From UBA5072 sp041737175 (GTDB lineage: Bacteria > Bacteroidota > Bacteroidia > Bacteroidales > UBA10428): a DNA stretch of 64,000 bases. The stretch lies in NCBI GenBank assembly GCA_041737175.1, contig JBGSSF010000020.1:1-64000 (forward strand). The letters are read 5' to 3'. Both the position numbers and the translations under genes were made by a program. Under the pieces are notes generated by a model that worked only from the letters and a program-made list of their open reading frames with translations, did not search any database and had not been told where the DNA came from. Positions 41,500 to 50,337 of the stretch are shown here, piece by piece. Within the stretch, counting starts at the first letter, position 1; each line of letters opens with the position of its first letter.

Positions 41500-42363
41500 A
41501 TGGATACCTGCATTGTTTGTGGAGGAAGTGAATTCAGGAAGATCTACTCAGACACCCTGAAGGTCTGCACGGCATGCGGATTTGCCACGGCAAATATGGA
41601 AATCGATCCGGAATTGCTGTTGAAAACTTACAGCGTTCATTACTTTATGGGGGAGGAGTATTTGAATTATTTGCAGGACAAAGAGATCCTGCAACTGAAT
41701 TTTCAGAAGCGAATCCGTACTATTCAGAAAAAAATAGCAGACAGCCTGCCGATGGCCCATGTGCTTGAAATTGGCTGCGCCTACGGATTTTTTGGTGAAC
41801 TGGTCCGTAAAAACTGGCCGGCGGCAACCTACAAAGGCATTGATGTTGTGCCTGAAGCCGTGCAATTCGGAAGAGAGACCCTGAAACTGGATCTGGCGAC
41901 CGGGAATTATCTGGATATGAAATCTCCCGCGCAGCCCTATACGGATGTATTTCTGTGGGACGTGATTGAGCATCTGCAATTTCCGGAAAAATTCCTTGCC
42001 AGGATCTCACAGGAAACCTCCGGCGAGGGAAGGATATACATTACAACAGGAGATTTCTCCAGCCTTCTTTCGCGGTGGCAGGGCCAGCGGTGGAGAATGA
42101 TACATCCGCCCAGCCATATTCATTATTTCTCCAGGGCTAACCTGATCAGGTTGCTTTCCAACTATGGTTTCCGCACGGTCAGCGCCCGATACATCCCGGT
42201 ATACAGGAGTCTCAGGCAAATTTATTATTCATTGTTCCTCCTGAACAAAACGGCAGGAACCCGGAAGCTTTTCAGCCTGATACCGTCGCGGTGGAGTATA
42301 CCATTAAATACCTTCGACATTTTTCTGCTGGTTGCCACAAAAGACAAGGGCACCTTGCCATAA
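41500..42363 (+). CDS. Class I SAM-dependent methyltransferase with N-terminal zinc ribbon
   Basis: A 287-residue protein. Four cysteines (C4, C7, C23, C26) form a zinc ribbon at the start. A Rossmann methyltransferase domain follows, with motif I LEIGCAYGFFGELVRKNWPA and DVFLWDVIEHLQFPEKFLAR. This layout occurs in sugar or polyketide C-methyltransferases and in many glycan clusters. It sits 6 bases from the convergent DUF2079 gene of the glycan operon, so a glycan-modifying role is plausible but inferred. Confidence 0.85.
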   Translation: MDTCIVCGGSEFRKIYSDTLKVCTACGFATANMEIDPELLLKTYSVHYFMGEEYLNYLQDKEILQLNFQKRIRTIQKKIADSLPMAHVLEIGCAYGFFGELVRKNWPAATYKGIDVVPEAVQFGRETLKLDLATGNYLDMKSPAQPYTDVFLWDVIEHLQFPEKFLARISQETSGEGRIYITTGDFSSLLSRWQGQRWRMIHPPSHIHYFSRANLIRLLSNYGFRTVSARYIPVYRSLRQIYYSLFLLNKTAGTRKLFSLIPSRWSIPLNTFDIFLLVATKDKGTLP

Positions 42364-42369
42364 TCCTGT

Positions 42370-43875
42370 TTATTTTACACGGTGCAGGATCAGCAAGGGA
42401 TAATCATCGATGACGATTTCCCAGTTTTCGGACAGTTCATATTTTTGAACAGCTTCCTGGAAATCTTCCTTGTATAACGGCCAGGTATCCCTGTCCTTTA
42501 AAACAGCGATATATTCCGCATCGTCCACGCGGGGGAAGTAATAATCCTTCGGGCGAAAGGCCAGGTGGGAATTCAGCGTTCCGCTGGAGGACACAGCTGC
42601 ACCAGACGGGATCAGCCTGAGATGATGATGAACCTTTTTAACATCATAATCAGCCCTGTACATGGCGCATTTGTAAAATGCAAAATTGGTGTCGACATAA
42701 TTCAGTGGCCGTCCTTTTTCCGCCAGTTTGAAAACGGTCATGCCCAAGGAGCCGATGCATACCAGGGCAATGATAATCTGCCTTGCCAACCGGCCTCTTA
42801 TTTCTGAAATAATCAGGAACACGGCAATGGGCAACAGGGTAACCACTTCGATGGAATAATACGATTCAATGCTCCAGCGTATGGGGACATCATTGTACAT
42901 TTTCTTCATCACAAGCGGAATGAACAACAGCAAATACCTTGGCCGGTAAAACAACAAAAAACCTCCGCAAACCAGGTAAACATAAAAGAACTCGATTTTT
43001 ACCGCATCATAGATCCCTTTACCGGTAGGATTGTTGAAAAGCAATTGGATACACTTCAGGGGATGTTGCAGGATAAACAGAAAGGCTTCGGCAGGATTGT
43101 CGCCCAGCGCTTTGTATTCGAAAAGAGCATATTGTTTGACCTCGTTTTCCAATAAGGGGATTATAACTTTGAAGGTGAATGCAAACCACAGTATGGAAGA
43201 CAGGATCACCGAGGCAGAAGCTATCCGGAGTTGCCTGTCTTTGAAATGGGTGATGAGGAGGAACAGGCCGATAAATGCTGTCCATAGCGGAATGTCTTCC
43301 CTGGCAAGGAATAAAAAGAGAAGGGAAAGGCCAGCGGGGAGATACTTCTTTTTCTCGAAAAAGTAAAGAAATACCGGCACGGCGGAAGCGGCAATAATGG
43401 CCAGGTTGCAGGCAGAACAAAAAGAAGCCCACCGGCCATACAAGGTTAGATACTGCAACAGGGCGAGCCAGGATAAAAGTCCTGAAGAGGTCTTGTATTC
43501 GATTAACCGGTACAGGGCCAGTCCGCCCAGCAGGATGAACACTGTCTGGATGACCGAAAGGGTGTACGTTCCGGTGATCCAGGCCAACGACCAGTATAAC
43601 GGCATGAAAAGCATCAGGGTGAAAGAGACATGATCCTGGAGAAAGGTCATGCCGGGAATGTACTGCGGACATTCGCTGACCCGGAAATGCGCATAATCAT
43701 AAAAGGCAAAATTATAGGATCCGTAATCATAGGTCCAGGTTCTGAAGAAATAATGATTGCAAAAAACCATAACCAGGTAGAGACTGCCAAAAAGCAAAAG
43801 GGTTATGTAAGGTAACCGAGCAACCCATTTTCCGGCGTTCAGGAAACCTGCCGGTTTTGTGATTGCATCAGTCAT
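42370..43875 (-). CDS. DUF2079 multi-pass membrane protein (GT-C-like)
   Basis: A 501-residue integral membrane protein with about ten helices. The DUF2079 opening (YDYGSYNFAFYDYAHFRVSE and FLQDHVSFTLMLFMPLYWSL) has the acidic and His residues after the first helix typical of GT-C folds. A soluble C-terminal region begins near residue 385. The start overlaps the stop of the upstream 773-residue gene by 8 bases, so it is the last gene of the leftward glycan operon. Glycosyl transfer is inferred. Confidence 0.85.
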   Translation of the reverse strand: MTDAITKPAGFLNAGKWVARLPYITLLLFGSLYLVMVFCNHYFFRTWTYDYGSYNFAFYDYAHFRVSECPQYIPGMTFLQDHVSFTLMLFMPLYWSLAWITGTYTLSVIQTVFILLGGLALYRLIEYKTSSGLLSWLALLQYLTLYGRWASFCSACNLAIIAASAVPVFLYFFEKKKYLPAGLSLLFLFLAREDIPLWTAFIGLFLLITHFKDRQLRIASASVILSSILWFAFTFKVIIPLLENEVKQYALFEYKALGDNPAEAFLFILQHPLKCIQLLFNNPTGKGIYDAVKIEFFYVYLVCGGFLLFYRPRYLLLFIPLVMKKMYNDVPIRWSIESYYSIEVVTLLPIAVFLIISEIRGRLARQIIIALVCIGSLGMTVFKLAEKGRPLNYVDTNFAFYKCAMYRADYDVKKVHHHLRLIPSGAAVSSSGTLNSHLAFRPKDYYFPRVDDAEYIAVLKDRDTWPLYKEDFQEAVQKYELSENWEIVIDDYPLLILHRVK

Positions 43876-46189
43876 TGCCGGGTACGCAAAGACGATTGTT
43901 CTTCCATACGCCCTGTTTATCCTTCCTGTAAATGGATGTTGTTTCCGGCCGGATCAGCAGGTCATCGACATCGAACGGTTTATTGCGCAAAACAGTATTT
44001 TGTGCCGATACTGAGATCTTGTTGGCAGGATGCTGCAGTTTGAATGAACATTCCACCAGCGCCCAGTTGTCGCGAACCGAGACAAGTTTCTGAGACGTCT
44101 GGAAAGTCTCCTGGCTCATGATATTGCCCAGGGGATCAGTCTGGGCCAGAGATATTTTTGTCCGCGGGTAAAGATCCTTGCGGATGTTGTTCATCCAGAA
44201 TGATAGGGTATACAGCTTTGCGGTATCCGGGTAGGGCATATAGCCCGAGAAGATCAGGTTATTGTCGCCCGCTTTCCCTGAATAGCATCCCTGTCCCGCA
44301 AATGCACCGGTGTTTGTCAGGCTGTCGAAATTCAGATACCTGAACGTAATCCGGGAATCTTCCGATTTCATGTCGCGGTAATCAAACAAACCGGGATCCC
44401 GGTATTCCTGTTCCACATGGGCAGATATGGAGTCGGCAATGTCCCCGAAGGCGCTGAACGGCAACCGGTAGATATCGAAAGGCCCGGAGGAACCGATTTG
44501 GGTAGCATGACTGATCAGTTGCCTTTCGTGGAGGGTGAGCCTGTCACATTTCGCTGCCAGCAGGAGGAATGGCTTCCGGGAAGGGAACCTGTCCATGTTC
44601 TCCGGCCTGCCCGCCGGTTCCAGCATCAGCGCAATATTATCGACAGTCTGATTCAGCGATGTGCGGCTCAGGCTGACGCCCAGGCAGGGCAATCCTGAGC
44701 GGACAATGGTGATGAAGCTTTTCGGAATGATCTCACAGCCTTTATCGAGCCAGATATTTTCTGAACCGATATGGAAGTAAGGCAGAGGTATGAAAGCCTG
44801 GAACTGCCCGGGATGTAAGTGCCGGATCCACTGGTTTTCAGGCAGGGCAAGCTGGCTGTCGACCAGCTCGGGAATATGATTTTCAAGTAGGTTACCTCTG
44901 TTGCGCACATTGTAAAAGGCATCATAGGAAAGGATCAGTAATGCTGCAGTCAGTAAAATGGCCGGCAGGATTTTTTTACCCCTCTTTTTCCAGTAATCCC
45001 AAAGCCAGTATACGCAGATGATATTGATGACATAATAAAACACCCAGGAGAATCGAGCAATTCCGCGCATTTGCCGGACAGGACCGATGAGATCGATGAG
45101 GGACTGAAGCCCCAGGACAAATGGCAGGCCAAAGGAATAGAGCAAAGCGACAACAGATGCCCAGAAGAGTATATTTAACTGCAGTTTGGGCGTTACCTGC
45201 CAGATGAGGCGGGTATTTCCTGTGATTATTTTTTTGGCTGACATCACGAGGAAGAAGATCGTACCGCTCACCGCCAGTAAACCCACATAGGCATACCCTT
45301 CCCAGTCGATAAAGGAAATATCCACCAGGTCATGCAAAAAACGGCCGTAAGGTTTATTGAAGGGTAAAAAAATGCTTTGGGGGTAAGCCCTGTAATACAG
45401 AAAACCCCAGGGATAGGAGGTACGGTCGGTGACCTGATCAAAGAGGTAAAAGACCTGCAGAATCAGGAAGGGAAGCACAAGTTGCACAAACAGGTGGATG
45501 AGCCAGGTATGCTTTTTTTGGAACACCTTTTCCCGGGCCAGACCATAACCGGCATAGAAGAACAGGATAAGCACCGCAAAAAAACCATACAGGTAGAAAT
45601 GGGTCAGTGCACCCGCCAGTACAGTCAGGAATATGCATAAAGTAAGCCATGCCGACGGTTTTTTGAAAAACCGCATAAGCAACAGCATCATGAGAGGGAT
45701 GGCGCATACATAGGCCAGGCTGAAATGTCCCCCAAAGCGGTCGAGCTGGGGGCTCAGGTAGGTGATACCCAACGAAGCGAGTATGGAAACCAGGGTCCCG
45801 ACCTGCAGATCTTTAAAAATGAGGTAAAGGATGACGGGGGTGATGACCAGGCAGAAGAGCATGATGAAATTCAGGATACCCAGCGTGTAATCCGAAATAT
45901 CCACGACGTTTTGTGAAATGAATTTAATGGTGTTGCTGATCAACGGCTGGTTGTTGGCGAAGAAAACATGCTCGCCGTAAGGATAATTCATGGAATTGCA
46001 GCGCATATAAGTGCTGTCGTGCCGGATATGGTAATCCATGTTGATATAGCTCTGCATGCCGTCACCACCGGAAGCAAAGCAAATCCTGTTCAGTTTGCCG
46101 AAGAGATTACCGTAAAATACCGAAAGTACTGTTAAAGAGAGCAATGCGGTAATTAAAAGCCCGGTATGTCTGATATATTTCCCGGACAT
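43868..46189 (-). CDS. Large multi-pass membrane protein, GT-C/YfhO-like
   Basis: A 773-residue protein. Its first half has about twelve hydrophobic helices with an ASGGDGMQSYINMDYHIRHD segment after helix 1 carrying possible GT-C catalytic acidic residues. The second half, from about 440, is soluble and mostly strand-rich (YFHIGSENIWLDKGCEIIPK, LNFDSLTNTGAFAGQGCYSG, KISVSAQNTVLRNKPFDVDD). It resembles YfhO/PMT-like glycosyltransferases with an added C-terminal domain. Its ATG overlaps the stop of the GT2 gene by one base (TGATG), giving translational coupling. The likely job is periplasmic glycosylation with the lipid-linked sugar made by GT2. Confidence 0.75.
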   Translation of the reverse strand: MSGKYIRHTGLLITALLSLTVLSVFYGNLFGKLNRICFASGGDGMQSYINMDYHIRHDSTYMRCNSMNYPYGEHVFFANNQPLISNTIKFISQNVVDISDYTLGILNFIMLFCLVITPVILYLIFKDLQVGTLVSILASLGITYLSPQLDRFGGHFSLAYVCAIPLMMLLLMRFFKKPSAWLTLCIFLTVLAGALTHFYLYGFFAVLILFFYAGYGLAREKVFQKKHTWLIHLFVQLVLPFLILQVFYLFDQVTDRTSYPWGFLYYRAYPQSIFLPFNKPYGRFLHDLVDISFIDWEGYAYVGLLAVSGTIFFLVMSAKKIITGNTRLIWQVTPKLQLNILFWASVVALLYSFGLPFVLGLQSLIDLIGPVRQMRGIARFSWVFYYVINIICVYWLWDYWKKRGKKILPAILLTAALLILSYDAFYNVRNRGNLLENHIPELVDSQLALPENQWIRHLHPGQFQAFIPLPYFHIGSENIWLDKGCEIIPKSFITIVRSGLPCLGVSLSRTSLNQTVDNIALMLEPAGRPENMDRFPSRKPFLLLAAKCDRLTLHERQLISHATQIGSSGPFDIYRLPFSAFGDIADSISAHVEQEYRDPGLFDYRDMKSEDSRITFRYLNFDSLTNTGAFAGQGCYSGKAGDNNLIFSGYMPYPDTAKLYTLSFWMNNIRKDLYPRTKISLAQTDPLGNIMSQETFQTSQKLVSVRDNWALVECSFKLQHPANKISVSAQNTVLRNKPFDVDDLLIRPETTSIYRKDKQGVWKNNRLCVPGND

Positions 46190-47118
46190 CAGGTGGTTTT
46201 ATCTTTGATAAAGTAAAGGGGGCGCGATTTGGATTCGTTGAAGATCCTGGCAAGGTATTCACCGATTATTCCCAGGCCCAGCAATTGAATGCCCCCTAAA
46301 ATCAGAACGGTTACCAGCAGGGATGTCCAACCGGGGATGGTTTTGCCGGTGAAGTGCTGTACAACGGCAAAAACAGCGTAGGCAAGTCCCAGCAGGAATA
46401 CAATAAATCCCGTGTAGGAAGCAATTCTCAGGGGCCTGGATGAAAAGGCAGTGATGCCATCTGCAGCGAAATGCACCATCTTGCGGAAAGTATACTTGGA
46501 TTTTCCGGCGTAACGGGGCGGACATTCATAATCCACCACAGTTTGCCGGAATCCCATCCAATTGACCAGACCGCGGGTGAAACGGTCCCTTTCTCCGAAC
46601 TGAAGAAAGGAATCAAGGGCTTTCCGGTTCATCAGCCTGAAATCCGATGATCCTTCCGGAATGGTAATATCTGCAATGCGATTGATGATCCCGTAAAAAC
46701 ACCGGGAAGTGAGCTTTTTGAAATGGCTGGTTCCTTTGCCGTCAATCCTGCGCGTATTCACGATATCATACCCCCTGCTGCCTGCATCGAGCATTTGCGG
46801 GATCACCTCGGGGGGATGCTGCAAATCAGCATCCATGGTAATGATAATATTACCGCAGGCTTGCTGCATACCGGCCAGCAGGGCTACCTGGTGTCCGAAA
46901 TTCCGGGAAAGAGATATGCCTTTTACCCTGGGATCTTTAGTACTAAGTGTTTTTACAAGTTCAAACGATCTGTCGCGGCTGCCGTCATCCACAAAAACAA
47001 TTTCAAATTCACGGTGCAGCGGGCCAATGGAAGTTATTAAAGCGTTGTACAATACCTCAATATTGACTTCTTCATTATAAAGCGGGATCACAACACTGAT
47101 TTGGGGTTGAACTGGCAT
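46189..47118 (-). CDS. GT2 polyprenyl-phosphate glycosyltransferase (GtrB/DPM-like)
   Basis: A 309-residue enzyme. The GT2 catalytic domain includes VVIPLYNEEVNIEVLYNALI, FVDDGSRDRSFELVKTL, ITMDADLQHPPEVIPQML (the DxD) and a TRRIDGKGTSHFKKLTSRCF loop. Two C-terminal helices (ASYTGFIVFLLGLAYAVFAV and LLVTVLILGGIQLLGLGIIG) and the GEYLARIF signature follow. It transfers a sugar from a nucleotide donor to undecaprenyl phosphate for periplasmic GT-C enzymes. It is coupled to the next gene by TGATG. Confidence 0.92.
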   Translation of the reverse strand: MPVQPQISVVIPLYNEEVNIEVLYNALITSIGPLHREFEIVFVDDGSRDRSFELVKTLSTKDPRVKGISLSRNFGHQVALLAGMQQACGNIIITMDADLQHPPEVIPQMLDAGSRGYDIVNTRRIDGKGTSHFKKLTSRCFYGIINRIADITIPEGSSDFRLMNRKALDSFLQFGERDRFTRGLVNWMGFRQTVVDYECPPRYAGKSKYTFRKMVHFAADGITAFSSRPLRIASYTGFIVFLLGLAYAVFAVVQHFTGKTIPGWTSLLVTVLILGGIQLLGLGIIGEYLARIFNESKSRPLYFIKDKTT

Positions 47119-47172
47119 GGTTTGTAGTATGATTCAATCATTTTCTTTACGTATGTCAAATATAGCTAATTG

Positions 47173-48618
47173 CTATAAATTGGCTCTGGCAAAAACCGGA
47201 ATGTACCATTCCACCCAGGAACAATCGTTTTCAAATCTTTTAACCTGTTTAAAGTTCCTGTCGTTTTGAATTTTGGCGTGCAACGGATCATTCTCATTGC
47301 TGCAGAAAATATAAAGGTCATAATCCTTTCCGGCGCCGTTGCTGATATCGGTAAACGGATGTGCCCTGTCATTCAGGTATCCCAGTTCAGGATCCGTTAA
47401 ATAGTACTGCATCAGAAAAGTAGCATAAATCGATTTTTGCTGCCATTGCATGTCCTCGGCAAAATTCACCGCCTGCTTTTGCAGAAGCACCGTATTTTTA
47501 TAGCCCGGCGAGGTGTCCTGTTCACTGCATGGTTCAGCAACAAAAGCGTAATAGCCGAAAATCAGCATGAAAAGGGCAAGTGCCGAAACTTTATGCAAGT
47601 TCGTTTTCAGTCCCTGGGTGATAAGCCAGGAACAGGGAATAATGAAAAAGGGAAGCACACTTAACAAATAGCGGGTAGTAAAAAAATTCACAGAGGAAAA
47701 AGCGATATAGAGAAGTATGAAAAGCGCAGAAAAAACCAAAAGATGGGCGGCATATCTGCTGACCGATTTTTTGATCAGCAGGTAGATAAAAGCCATGGCT
47801 GAAAAAATGAAAAAGATGTTTTTGCCATTCCGGAACAGAAGCCTGGAAAGGAAGAGATGAGTCCGGTTCAATATTTCACGGGGATCCAGGATCGTTAGGT
47901 CGAGGTGTCCAGGATACAGAAACCAGCCGTTTCGTATTTTCTGCAGAACCATGAATATTGCAAATGCCAGTAACGGTATGCTCATGATGGCCAATTCCCT
48001 GATCCGCCATTTTACTGGCTTTTTCTGACCCCTGGTGAAAAACCTTTCAATCAGCAGTTTATCGAGAAACAGGGTGCCGATCAGCACCATGCCTGTTTCT
48101 TTGGTCATTATGAGCAATATGGAAAATATCATAAACAGGATCCATTTCCTCTTGAAATAGGCGTAAAAAGTCAGCACGGTCCAGAGTGCCAGCATGATTT
48201 CGGGAAGAAGCTGGGTACTCTGGGACAGGAAAAGGGTTTGCAGTGGCAGCAGCAGTAATGCAGTCAAAGCGGTAAAATGATTATAGAGGTTACGAGTGAT
48301 AAAGAAAACGGCACTTATAAAAATCACCGAAACCAGAAGCGGGAAAATGTGCACCGGCACCAGGTGAGGGCCGAAGATCTTCACCCACGAAGCAGAGAGG
48401 AAGTAGAATACGGGAGGATGACCTCTGGTGAGGTTCGGATCAATGGTGCCGGGAAGAACCGGCAATTTGTTTTCGGCCAGATCAAAAACCGCGGTGGCGT
48501 ATGACCAGGCTTCGTCCCAGTAAAAAGGCAGGTTCAGGTAATTCAGGCGGGTAATAATAAAAAGGATGATGACAATAGGCAGGATCAGAAAAGTTGACAG
48601 GTGATTAGGCTTGTTCAT
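47173..48618 (-). CDS. GT39-type membrane glycosyltransferase (ArnT-like)
   Basis: The upstream in-frame start at 48639 is a TTG, so I choose the ATG at 48618 (481 residues). About eleven hydrophobic helices are present. The GT39/ArnT landmarks are LPFYWDEAWSYATAVFDLAE (catalytic Asp after helix 1) and RGHPPVFYFLSASWVKIFG, then STQLLPEIMLALWTVLTFYA. It should transfer a sugar from a polyprenyl-phosphate donor at the periplasmic side. It lies between the MBOAT and GT2 genes in the leftward glycan operon, with 54- and 60-base gaps. Confidence 0.85.
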   Translation of the reverse strand: MNKPNHLSTFLILPIVIILFIITRLNYLNLPFYWDEAWSYATAVFDLAENKLPVLPGTIDPNLTRGHPPVFYFLSASWVKIFGPHLVPVHIFPLLVSVIFISAVFFITRNLYNHFTALTALLLLPLQTLFLSQSTQLLPEIMLALWTVLTFYAYFKRKWILFMIFSILLIMTKETGMVLIGTLFLDKLLIERFFTRGQKKPVKWRIRELAIMSIPLLAFAIFMVLQKIRNGWFLYPGHLDLTILDPREILNRTHLFLSRLLFRNGKNIFFIFSAMAFIYLLIKKSVSRYAAHLLVFSALFILLYIAFSSVNFFTTRYLLSVLPFFIIPCSWLITQGLKTNLHKVSALALFMLIFGYYAFVAEPCSEQDTSPGYKNTVLLQKQAVNFAEDMQWQQKSIYATFLMQYYLTDPELGYLNDRAHPFTDISNGAGKDYDLYIFCSNENDPLHAKIQNDRNFKQVKRFENDCSWVEWYIPVFARANL

Positions 48619-48678
48619 CGGATTATTATCAGCGTGCAATCACCAAAAATAACCTTATTTCGAATCAAATAATGCTTG

Positions 48679-50337
48679 TCAGAACCTGAAATAGATGAAG
48701 GGCTGAAGTCCGGCCGATAACGACTGGTAGATGATAAAAACGACGATAGCGCTGATAATGGCTTTCTGATAGAGGGGTGTTGCCACGAACCAGTTCGTTC
48801 CTTTGTCCTTGATTGAATAAGGCAACCAGTGTAAAACATATCCCAGGATCATAATGGCAAAAACCTTCCAGTAAGAAAGGATCATAACCGGCACCTGGGC
48901 CCATCCGAAGTTTCCGGCAATCTGCCGCATCAGGTCATTGGTGCCCTGCATGGATTCACCCCGGAACCAGATTCGGGTGAAGGTAATGAAATTGAAGGTG
49001 ATGAAGATTTTCCAGAAATCGGCTGCCCAATGGTTGGATTTCTCCCACGGGCTTATTTTTCTCCAGAACTTGTAAACCACAATACCCAGGCCATTCAATC
49101 CGCCCCAGATCACGAACATCCAGCTTGCGCCGTGCCAGAGTCCGCCAATGAGCATGGTCATCATCAGGTTGATGTTTGTGGTGAAAGTGAGCCTGACTGC
49201 GGGGAAATAATACATGATCAAAGCAGTGATACCCGCTATGGCCGTAAAAACCGGAATCAGCCAGAGCCTGCCGGACAGCAGCACAACAAAGGCCAGCACC
49301 AGTGTCAGGCTGATGTATGTAAAAAGGGAAGCGCCGCGGTTACCTCCCATGGGAATGTAAAGATAGTCTTTGAGCCAGGATGAAAGAGACATATGCCATC
49401 GTTTCCAAAAGTCACCAACATTTTTTGCCTTGTAAGGTGAATTGAAATTTTGCGGCAGGTGAAATCCCAGAAGCAGCGCCACACCTGTGGCTATGTCGGT
49501 GTACCCCGAAAAATCACAGTAAACCTGCAGGGAATAACCGTACAATCCCATCAGGTTTTCAAATCCGGAGTAAGAAACGGGGTTGGCAAAAACCCGGTCA
49601 ATCAGGTTTAAGGCAATGTAGTCGCCAATAAACAACTTCTTGGTGAGGCCTTTTAGGATCATGAATACGGCAATGCCAAATTCTGCCCTGGTAACAGAAT
49701 AATCCTTGTAAATCTGCGGAATGAATTGTGAGGCCCGCACAATGGGTCCTGCCACCAGTTGCGGGAAGAATGAAACGAAAAAGCCATAATCACCCAAACG
49801 GGTCACAGGTTTCACCTGCCCCCGGTAAATGTCGATGACATAGCTGATCGTTTGAAAAGTAAAGAATGAGATACCGACCGGGGGAAGCAATTTGCCAATA
49901 TCAAAATGTGTACCCAAAAATAAGTTGGACCAGGAAGCTCCGTGGTTTATCACTTCAAAATGTGTACCCAGTAAGGCATTGATGGTTTCCGTAAAAAAGA
50001 TATCATATTTGAAAAACGCCAGGATAGAGAGTGTCAGGACAAGGCTCACAGCGAGCCATGCTTTTTTACCGGATTGCGAACGGGCACTGAAAATGGCTTT
50101 TCCGATAAAGAAATCAACAACGGTGGTGAAAATCAGGATCAGGAGAAATAATCCCCCGGTTTTATAGTAAAAGAATAGTGATACCAGCCAGAGGTATATA
50201 TTCCGGGATGTTTTCCGCTTGTAGAGGATGGAATAAAAGACAAGGACGACCAGGAAAAAGCCCCAGAAGAACAACCTCGTAAAAATGAGCGGTTCATCGG
50301 GGTTAAAAAGGAATATGCGTTTTAGCTGGTCAATCAT
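48679..50337 (-). CDS. MBOAT-family O-acyltransferase (AlgI/DltB-like)
   Basis: The ATG at 50337 gives 552 residues (MIDQLKRIFLFNPDEPLIFT). The in-frame extension to 50487 is repeat sequence inside the preceding gene. About eleven membrane helices are present. MBOAT hallmarks include the YCDFSGYTDIATGVALLLGF and NFNSPYKAKNVGDFWKRWHM regions and the catalytic His in LIGGLWHGASWMFVIWGGLN. Such proteins pass acyl (usually acetyl) groups across the inner membrane to exopolysaccharide, peptidoglycan or teichoic acid. Its start overlaps the stop of the SGNH gene by 8 bases, so a transfer pathway MBOAT-SGNH is strongly suggested. Confidence 0.93.
   Translation of the reverse strand: MIDQLKRIFLFNPDEPLIFTRLFFWGFFLVVLVFYSILYKRKTSRNIYLWLVSLFFYYKTGGLFLLILIFTTVVDFFIGKAIFSARSQSGKKAWLAVSLVLTLSILAFFKYDIFFTETINALLGTHFEVINHGASWSNLFLGTHFDIGKLLPPVGISFFTFQTISYVIDIYRGQVKPVTRLGDYGFFVSFFPQLVAGPIVRASQFIPQIYKDYSVTRAEFGIAVFMILKGLTKKLFIGDYIALNLIDRVFANPVSYSGFENLMGLYGYSLQVYCDFSGYTDIATGVALLLGFHLPQNFNSPYKAKNVGDFWKRWHMSLSSWLKDYLYIPMGGNRGASLFTYISLTLVLAFVVLLSGRLWLIPVFTAIAGITALIMYYFPAVRLTFTTNINLMMTMLIGGLWHGASWMFVIWGGLNGLGIVVYKFWRKISPWEKSNHWAADFWKIFITFNFITFTRIWFRGESMQGTNDLMRQIAGNFGWAQVPVMILSYWKVFAIMILGYVLHWLPYSIKDKGTNWFVATPLYQKAIISAIVVFIIYQSLSAGLQPFIYFRF

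Noticed and set aside
48619..48639. Upstream TTG start of the GT39 gene
   Set aside because: The ATG at 48618 preserves all membrane helices and is the more usual codon.
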